64,000 nt of DNA from Gnetum montanum (lineage: Eukaryota > Streptophyta > Gnetopsida > Gnetales > Gnetaceae). The notes below the pieces were generated by a model. That model did not search any database. It was not told where the DNA came from and worked only from the letters and a program-made list of their open reading frames with translations. Made by a program: the position numbers and the translations under genes. The first letter of the stretch is position 1. The number at the start of each line of letters is the position of its first letter. This document shows, in pieces, positions 56,670-64,000 of the stretch. The DNA is taken from the NCBI GenBank assembly GCA_015680685.1, contig MNCI01026476.1:528707-592706 (forward strand), given 5' to 3'.

Positions 56670-58302
56670 TGTTGATGCGTAAATTTTGGACACGTGAACA
56701 CCTGTGAAAACTCGTTTTAGGAGACTATTGCCTAGGGTGCCTCCCATATGGGTACCGAAACCCAAGAATAGTCTCAGCTAGAAAGGGCTATGTGACAAAA
56801 TAATAAAAATGAACCTTAACTATTTCAAAGTAATCTGGAATTAAAATGATTATACAATTTAAAGTACATCAGAAAAGGGCACATCGTTGGCAGTAGAAAC
56901 AGTTGCCGACTTTTAACAAGCAACACGTAAGCATAAACTAAATACTGGCCAATGGCGATGATGTTGTCACTGAGGATGAAACATATTTGGCAGTGGTACC
57001 ATAGATAGAAACTTATACTTGCTAATGTGCTACAAATGCAAACAAGAAAACTATACTTATAAGGGCAACGCAATGAAACAGAACAATGTAACAGGAACCA
57101 TAGGGAGTTTCCTGATTGAAAACAGTTTACAAGTTGAAAAATGCAATATATTAGTGCCTAAGGATTTGTGGATCTAAAAGTGAAAAAAAAATCCAAAAGT
57201 AATGCTACTTCTTTGAATTATAAAACAATGAAAGTTTAAGCATTAAAAAAAAAGGTTTAAAATCAGTGCATAAAGTGATATACGGCACAATGTACCGGTA
57301 ATGTCTAGAAATGCTAAAAATATTAAATATCTGTAATTAAAAATGCAAAAAAAGTTTTTATATTGCTATATGTCGCTGAGATTCAAGTTTGGTTATAGCC
57401 ATCGATGCGTCTGTCATGTCCTACTCAGTCGCTCCAGGCGTCTGCCCTTACCCTAGCATCCAGAGAGAAGGCCACAATCTGCAGGTGCATTGATGTCAGA
57501 TGTGTGCCGCTCGCAGCAACAAGAGGCTAAAATATGGGTTGCATGTGGACAGAGAAAATAGAAGAACAAAATAAAATAGCGGCTGCTGATGAACATGTGC
57601 TGCCAACCGCTACGTGTTTGAAAAAGAAAGATTGGCCACCTGACCTTGTTGCTAAATCTATCCCTTGCTATTTCATGCTACCCCCTCTATATAGCGGCCC
57701 TGCGGGAGAAACCCTAACCCTAAACTATCATTCGTCATCAACACGCTACATCACTATTACAAATGTTTTAACAAACATTTGTAAATATGTAATTCTTTTT
57801 TAAAAAAATATGAAAATCAATTCATTAAACTTGCACAAATTATGCAGTCATTACCATGTTTTATAATTTAAATATATGCTATTTTTTTGGCATTTTTCAG
57901 GTGGCTTATCTTTTCTCTTGATTTTATTTCTTTTCTTTTCTAAATGGAATTCCTTTATATCACTTTCTCTCTCCAAAGGGCAATTGGTACCAACAACATG
58001 ATTGATAGGTTTCATTGAGGTCATCTTTTAGAGGTCTGTGCAAAGCATGTGGTGCACTATTTATCATGTGCTAGTGTAGTGCTTGCTCATTTAGCAATTA
58101 AAATTCCTAATTTTTATTTTATTTTATTTATGTGTGGTTGAGGACCTTTTGTGTATATTTTTCTTTTTACATAAAACCAGTATAGCATTTTTTGAATTCC
58201 TATGAATTTGATTTGTGCATTTTGACTACTTTGCAACTATAATTTTCTACATGTGCATTGATAATGGCCCCATGCCTAGCATGGGTGAGGTTGACCTCAA
58301 CA
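56670..58302 (-). repeat. 5' LTR of Gy-D (right copy)
   Basis: 1,633 bases; compared with the left copy it has about 17 extra bases around 57680, which carry a CTATATAG word on the plus strand just before AAACCCTAACCCTAAAC. The ORF at 57534-57803 is the LTR equivalent of 51741-51974. Confidence 0.85.
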
Positions 58303-58307
58303 GGCAT
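58303..58307. other. Target site duplication of Gy-D, right
   Basis: GGCAT. In the uninterrupted Gy-C sequence this joins to the left flank as ATTCAAA(A/G)GCATTTGTATA, matching the protease-RT linker of Gy-A1. Confidence 0.55.
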
Positions 58308-58439
58308 TTGTATACAATAGCCACCAAACAAGAGAACACCTAGTGGCTAACCATTAATTTTGATAGAAATACAGTGTGCATGGAACCTACTAAGAGCCTG
58401 ACATGCACCTATATTACAAGCATGGATGAACTTGAGTAA

Positions 58440-59390
58440 GTTCATCACAAACTCTCTAATGATGAAAATGTTGATACCAACTGGGAAGAGTTGGAGATCC
58501 CTAAGAATTTTAACTAGGAGCCCCTAGATTTGAAAATGTTACATGTCAACCTAGATTATGCATTCTTAAAAAATGAAAAGCTGGTCATACTCAATGCCAA
58601 ACCTGCCCTTGAATAGAAAGAAAAACTATTGAAAGTGATCAATAAATGGCCTAGTCATATCCTAAACTCATTAGAATTGATTCATGGATATGTCAGCATT
58701 ACATTTACACTAATACATCCATGATGCCAATGAGGCAACCACAATGGTAGTTGAACCAAAATTGAAATAAATTATCAAGGAGGAGATTGAGCAATGCCTT
58801 AAAGAAAGGTTCACTTGCCCCATCGTGGATAGTGAGTGGGTCAATCCACTTGTCATTTTGCTAAAGAGAAAAGGTAAATGGTGGATTTACATCGACTTCA
58901 AGCTATTAAACATGGCAACATTCAAATATCATTTTCCATTATCATTCATTGATCAGGTGTTGGACACCACATCTGGACATTGCTATTATAGTTTTCGGGA
59001 TGGTCATAGTGGCTATAACTAAATCCAAATTTCCTTAGAAGATTAGTCCAAACAAATATTCACAAGCCCTTGTGGAACCTTTGCATATCATAAGATACCT
59101 TTTGGTCTATGTAATGCTCCTACCACTTTCCAACACTTGGTCTTAAGTATCTTTCAACAATGAATAAATAGCAAAGTAGAAGTCTTCATGGATGACTTCT
59201 CCACTTATGGTGCTACATTGGATCAAGCCTTAAATTTCCTTGAGAAAGTATTAAAAAGATGTCATCTCATGGTCTAAGAGGACATTGCATTAGGACATTA
59301 AATTTCACAAGAAGTGATGGAGGTAGACCCTGAAAAGATACGGATCATCCAAGGAATGACTCATCAAAGATGTTTAGTCATTCCTCGAAC
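58440..59390 (+). pseudogene. pol: Reverse transcriptase domain of Gy-C
   Basis: Approach segment LDYAFLKNEKLVILN, then an open stretch at 58825-59022: SEWVNPLVILLKRKGKWWI, IDFKLLNMATFKYHFPLSF and HCYYSFRDGHSGYN. FGLCNAPTTFQHLVLSIFQQ is followed by the intact catalytic box VFMDDFSTYGA (Asp pair 59191-59196). A deletion near 59255 removes the CVETNLRLNW segment, and the connection to RNase H is frameshifted. Confidence 0.85.
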
Positions 59391-59559
59391 ACATTGGTTA
59401 CTACCAAAAATTTATAAAGAATTTCTCTAAGATCATGAAGCCATTGGTCAAGCTAACAAAGAAAGAAGCTTCCTTCATCTAGACTAAGAAATGTGAAAAA
59501 TGCATTCCAAAGCCTCAAACAAAGCTCATATAGACTCTGATTCTATGAGCACCTAATTG

Positions 59560-59950
59560 GTCCAAACCATTCCATATCATAACAAATACATCTAACTATA
59601 CCTTAGGAGTCATACTTACATAGTTGGATAATAAGAAACATCCATATTACATCCACCATGAAATTTCAAGCATTGTAGCTGCACAATTAAATTACACCAC
59701 CACGAAAAAAGAACTGATGGCAGTGATGTATGCTTTGGAAAAGTTTAGGCACTATGTGCTTAGATATAAAATGTTTGTGCACATTGATCATAGTATCATC
59801 CACTTCCTCATAAACAAGACAATGATGAGCCCTTGTTTCATATGATGACTAGTGATCTTACAGGAATTTGATCTTAAATCAAAAGGAAACTAAGAATGTC
59901 ATCATTGATCACTTTCCTTGGTTGTGATGGGATAGCAAAGAGGAGGAAAG
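59560..59950 (+). pseudogene. pol: RNase H domain of Gy-C
   Basis: SKPFHIITNTSNYTLGVILT has Asn for the first catalytic Asp. The open stretch at 59624-59845 reads YYIHHEISSIVAAQLNYTTT, KKELMAVMYALEKFRHYVL and HIDHSIIHFLINKTMMSP. The connection after it is frameshifted. Confidence 0.8.
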
Positions 59951-60039
59951 CCCATTATCTAATCTATTTCATGATGAAGTTCTCTTTTCTACTATAATAA
60001 ATGAACAAATTCCTGTAGAACCAAAATGGTATGATGACA

Positions 60040-61330
60040 TCCTCACTTATCTTCTTACTCAAGAGATGCCACAAGATCTAGATCATAGAAAGAAATAACA
60101 ATTTCTTCATCAAGATAAGCGCTTCATGAAAATCCATGGATATCTTTACAAGGTGTGTGCTAATGGCTTGGTTCGTTGGCATGTCCCTAATGCAAATCAA
60201 TTGTGAATTATCCAAGATTCTCATGAAGGCCCTTATGAAGGCCACTATTCTAAGAGATGCATAGTCATAGAAATCCTAATGCTAGGATACTATTAGCCCA
60301 CAATCTTTAGGGATGTCCATAAATTTTTCTAATCTTGTGACCATTATCAATGAGATGGTGAGATAACTACACGAATGGAGGATCCTCAATAGTGGATTCA
60401 GCCATTAGAATCCTTTGACATATGGGACATAAATTTCATGGGTCCCATCACACCCATGTCCAATGGGAAGGTGTATATAATTGTTGCTATTGACTACTAT
60501 ACTAAATGGATAGAAGTAGCAGCATCACCAACTGTAGATCATCCACTATTGCTCAATTTCTATAACAAAATGTTGTGAATAGGTTCAAGGTGCCACATGC
60601 ACTGATTTCTAACAATGGAACCCACTTTACAAGTGTCACTTTTTGAAAACTCATGCAATGCTTGGGGGTTGAACATAAATTAACAACACCCTATCACCTC
60701 CAAGCCAATAGTCAAGTAGAGGTAACTAAGAAGGAGATTGCAAAGATTCTAACAAGAACTATTAGAAAACATAGGAGAGATTGAAGCATAAAACTCAATG
60801 ATGCCCTTTGGGCCTACCACTCAACATGGAAACTTCTGATTAGCTACTCTTCCTATGAGGTGGTGTATAGAAAACTTCCAATAATTCTAATCCAGTCCTA
60901 GCTTCGTACACTCTCAATAGCCTATGACCTAGATCTTGAACTAAGTCTAGCACAAAAAGAAAGACCGATCAACCTAAATGTACTAGATGAAAATCAACTA
61001 GTAGCCTTATCCTTGAATGAAGTGCACAAGGCATTCAATGAACAATGACATGACCTTAGAACAAAAAAAGTGAAATTTTAGTTAGGAGATAAGGTTATTT
61101 ACTAGAATCCCATATACGTACCTCAAAAAACTAAATTTCAAATGTTGTGAGAAGGACCTTATATAATTTATCAAACCTTTTCTTATGGGGCTATGATCAT
61201 ATATAAACCCAAGAGCACAAATGAAAAGTAGTTGGTCAAAATCCAACAAGTAAAGCATTCCCACAAGCTAAAGTAAGCCAATGCAACAAATACCCCAACA
61301 AATGGGCAACCATGCTCAATTTTTTAGATC
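60040..61330 (+). pseudogene. pol: Integrase domain of Gy-C
   Basis: YLYKVCANGLVRWHVPNANQ and GHYSKRCIVIEILMLGYY lead into the core: FDIWDINFMGPITPMSNGKV with Asn for the first catalytic Asp, and ISNNGTHFTSVTF with Asn for the second. TPYHLQANSQVEVTKKEIAK keeps the Glu. The C-terminus has NVLDENQLVALSLNEVHKAF and EGPYIIYQTFSYGAMIIYKP. Stops are mostly TAG and TGA. There is no chromodomain. Confidence 0.85.
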
Positions 61331-63144
61331 TCCTCCTTCCAACTCAGTTGTGAGAAAAATAGCCATCCATACTAATCATTGACATGGCTCCTTAGTTTTT
61401 TCATTTTTTATTTTACACATTTTTATCTTTGCAATTTGTTTCTTTTACACTATTTTGATTTTCAAACTTTTTCCTATTTTACACCATTTTTTGTTTTACA
61501 CCATCATTAGTACATTTAAATCTTTCTCGAATATTTTACACTTTCTTATATATTTTACTTTGTTTTTAGTATGTGAATTTCTAATTTTTTGCTAATAAAT
61601 GTGCTTTTTTCCAACAGGACATGGTGGTGCTATAGTTGCTACTAATCGTGATTTGTGCTTAATGTTTTGTTTGCTAATGTCTAGTGTTTATTTCTGGATT
61701 TTTGTAGTAATGGCTAAGTCATGGTTTCTTTTTCATGGAGTAGGAAGTGAGTCCAATACATCCACCCATCCACAAACTCTATGATTTTTCTTATTTTGGA
61801 AATTTGAGATCCCTTTCATTAAAAAAACTTTTAACAAATTTGTGACCTTGGTAGTGTTCAAAATCAAGAAGGATTCAAAGGTTTGCATAAGGTGTGAGTT
61901 CAAGGGGACTCAATACTCTTTGTACTCTTTTACTTACTCAAGTGTATGAGTATTTTCATAGACTTCTTACCATTCCATGTGAACCAATAATAGGAAGTTA
62001 AATAAAGTCTTTGCATGATGTGGTTCCCATCCAAGAGAAAAGGAAAAAGAAGACAGAATAAAAAATAAAAAAACATTATGGAAATTGAAATCACACCCTT
62101 AGACAAATAAACAGGCTACAAGCATTGGTTATGGGACTAGAAAGACATGTTACCCATGCTTGAAAGTCCCCTCTAACTAAGGCCCTCTCTCACTTCTTGA
62201 TTTTTATTCTTCCCTTTATGGAATAGTGGTTGTTCTATGGGAGTAATCTTGTTTCTTGAGGAGGTGGATTCGTCTTGGAGTGGCAATGCAACGTCACTAA
62301 AAGAGGATGGTTTTGATCTAGACTAAGGATGGACCTTCTCAAGTCATTTTAAATACAACTCCATAAGGAACTTCTTATGACCTCAATTTATAATTCCATT
62401 CCACCTTCCCTATCATCCATCTATGCTATCTATAACTCACCTCACTATCGATGTCCATGATCTTAATTTAGTGTCTTGGTCTAACCTACTTGAATTCTTT
62501 GGTAGAATCTTTCAAGTTTTGGTCCTTAACTTCCATCAACCATTAATTGCCTATGGGACCCATGGACCCCTTAGGTTGAGGTTATGTAAGGGAAAATAAG
62601 GCATGTGCTTGCTATGGAGAGGACCCACATGCATATCTCTTAGTTGGGTTTGTTAAGTACCTTATCCTTAGGCATTCTTGGAATCAGAATCTTTTGTACA
62701 TTCATCTTCTACATCAAACCAGATTCTCCTTTGCATATTTTGTTCAATAAACACATTTTCCATCAAATTTTTGAATGTTTCACATATTCTCACAAACACT
62801 TGGCTTTTCTTCAATGATTTCATCATATTCTTGGCTTTTCTAGGACTTCATGGATTCCAAATTCATTTAAAAAATTTTGTATTTTTTAAGATATTCAAAT
62901 TTAAAAAGTTTTCCTATGGGCTCCATATACAAGGCCCTATCGACGAAGTAGACACGTATACAAGGCCCCATTGATGTAGTGAAAAAATAGTATATATATG
63001 CAAGACCCCACTTTGAAATTTTCACATTTTCTCACAAACACTAAGGGAGATTTTGAAATTTTTAGAGCCCAAAACATTCCAAAGCCCATAACTTCTAACT
63101 GTTTATTCAAATCACTTTGTTCTTCAACCCTATAGCTACCAAAG
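61331..63144 (+). other. Pol-ORF3 spacer of Gy-C
   Basis: The T-rich tract (61390-61610) ends in TTTTTTCCAACAG at 61617, the clearest acceptor-like sequence of the four copies. The conserved block LQALVMGLERHVTHA lies at about 62113-62163. Remaining similarity to Gy-A1 continues to 63144. ORFs at 61599-61784 and 62678-62974 are not conserved in the other copies. Confidence 0.6.
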
Positions 63145-63435
63145 GTAAGCTCTTAGTCATGGGGGCCACAAATGTTCCATTTTTGATAGAAAATTTCTTG
63201 CCATTTTTCTAACTCCCACAAAGGTCTAACTCAGAAATAAACATTTAAATAATAAATTATGAAGTGAAACTCTTCCAACAAGCTCCATTGACACTTATAA
63301 TGAAATTAATTAATAAAATATCAATCTTCCATGGTCCAACCTTAGCCAAGTATAACTAATCAATGAGATAAGGTACTCAAAATATTCAACATTACATTTT
63401 ATATCTACTAATCCATGGATGTGTTATGACCACAA
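63145..63435 (+). other. Candidate intron before ORF3 (Gy-C)
   Basis: The donor AAAG|GTAAGC at 63145 matches Gy-A1. At the expected acceptor the sequence is GACCACAA before ATGG, so the AG has been lost here or the site is not used. Confidence 0.25.
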
Positions 63436-64000
63436 ATGGCATCGAAAGAAAAGCACACATAAAAAGGAGGATTGTCTCAACCAAGGAAGAAATGACATAG
63501 AATGGGAAAGGGGCCAAGAACAAGCCTAAGAAGAACCACTTGCAACCCATGCCATTGGTCCTCTTAGGGAAGAGGCTAAGGTGGAATCTATTTGTCAAAT
63601 TCTAGAACTAGCAATAACAACAAAACATTCCCACTAGGATGAGGCACTAGCATAGCAAGAAAACCTTGAGGTAACCTTGAAAAAAACCTGCATAAATCAA
63701 TTCAGATTGAGGGAGGTCCAAAAAATATTGCTCCAAAAGTTAAACCTTGGTCCTTTCCTAGAGCAAGCATTGAAAGAAGTATTGGACCAACTGAAGGCCT
63801 CTTCTATGTGGCCAATCATCACTTCCATTGAGGAGTGGTACATGAGAGAAACATCTTTATTCTAGAACAACATGTAGGTTGGATCAACTATCAAAATTAA
63901 GGATATCTAAGTGTCCTACTCAATGTAGGCCATTGCTAGAGATAGGGGTGAATCTCACTAAGATTCCAATGCAAGTAGGCCCCAACATCAAGAAAGAATG
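63436..64000 (+). pseudogene. ORF3 of Gy-C, 5' part
   Basis: Starts MASKEKHT at 63436. After a frameshift it reads NLEVTLKKTC, LREVQKILLQKLNLGPFLEQ, KEVLDQLKASSMWPIITSIE and EWYMRETSLF (open 63677-63865), matching ORF3 of Gy-A1 and Gy-A2 residue for residue in several places. A TAG follows in the IKIKDI*VSYSM segment. It runs off the window. Confidence 0.6.

Larger units (their letters stand above)
50887..58302 (-). mobile_element. Gy-D: internally deleted Ty3/gypsy element inside Gy-C
   Basis: 7.4 kb with LTRs of about 1.6 kb ending TGTTGA/TCAACA. The coding strand is minus: gag (56274-55264 and on), protease (54742-54107), then directly the integrase C-terminus (about 54060-53765). RT, RNase H and the integrase core are absent, so it depended on others to move. 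The LTRs differ at roughly one base in twenty by eye (not computed), much less than in Gy-A1 or Gy-B, which fits its nested, later arrival. Confidence 0.85.
46767..64000 (+). mobile_element. Gy-C: Gy-A-group element, interrupted by Gy-D and cut by the window end
   Basis: 5' LTR, primer site, gag and protease lie left of Gy-D (46767-50886); RT, RNase H, integrase, spacer and the start of ORF3 lie right of it (58303-64000). The break in Gy-C coincides with Gy-D's 5-base target duplication, so the two parts are one element. The 3' LTR is outside the window. The frames are broken in the same way as Gy-A1. Confidence 0.85.

Overview
This 64 kb window looks like intergenic DNA from a large, repeat-rich land-plant genome. 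It is very AT-rich, I found no intact host gene, and almost everything recognisable is decayed LTR retrotransposon sequence stacked by nested insertion. The heavy decay, the old gypsy copies and the abundance of TAG stops where related copies have CAG/CAA or TGG codons would suit a gymnosperm-like genome. That is an inference; the sequence alone does not name the species. Short names used below: Co-1 is a gag-only Ty1/copia element; Gy-0, Gy-A1, Gy-A2, Gy-B and Gy-C are related Ty3/gypsy elements; Gy-D and Gy-E are other Ty3/gypsy elements.

Layout, left to right. 1-480: assembly gap and a broken protein-like fragment of unknown origin. 808-2933: 3' remnant of Gy-0 with its LTR. 2941-about 7845: Co-1, a gag-only copia element (two LTRs, Met-type primer site, gag with zinc knuckle, no pol). 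About 7903-8764 and 21985-about 25690: the two halves of Gy-A2, an internally deleted gypsy element split by Gy-A1. 8765-21979: Gy-A1, a complete but dead 13.2 kb element with a perfect TTAGT target duplication, carrying gag, protease-RT-RNase H-integrase and a third long ORF (ORF3) downstream of pol. About 25690-28300: Gy-E, a minus-strand gag-pol fragment. 28300-33949: mostly unassigned DNA with a cluster of four tRNA-like (box A/box B) SINE-type repeats at 30.9-32.4 kb, two local tandem duplications and a G-quadruplex motif. 33950-43885: Gy-B, a complete but dead 9.9 kb relative of Gy-A1 that lacks ORF3. 43886-46766: a minus-strand copia RNase H fragment and unassigned DNA. 46767 to beyond 64000: Gy-C, a third member of the Gy-A group, interrupted at 50887-58302 by Gy-D, a minus-strand gypsy element in which gag-protease is joined directly to the integrase C-terminus.

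How the parts work together. Gy-A1, Gy-B and Gy-C follow the plan LTR - tRNA primer site - gag - PR-RT-RNase H-INT - long spacer - (ORF3) - polypurine tract - LTR. The domain order, the primer-site type and the extra sense ORF after pol resemble the non-chromodomain Athila/Tat side of Ty3/gypsy. Comparing copies inside the window shows three things that no single copy would: a GT...AG candidate intron ending at or next to the ORF3 start, a short block in the pol-ORF3 spacer that varies mainly at synonymous positions, and a missing retropepsin glycine in every copy examined. Nesting gives an order of events: Gy-A2 lost its RT-INT region, then Gy-A1 landed in it; Gy-C inserted before Gy-D, whose LTRs are much more alike than those of Gy-A1 or Gy-B. 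None of the elements could move by itself now.
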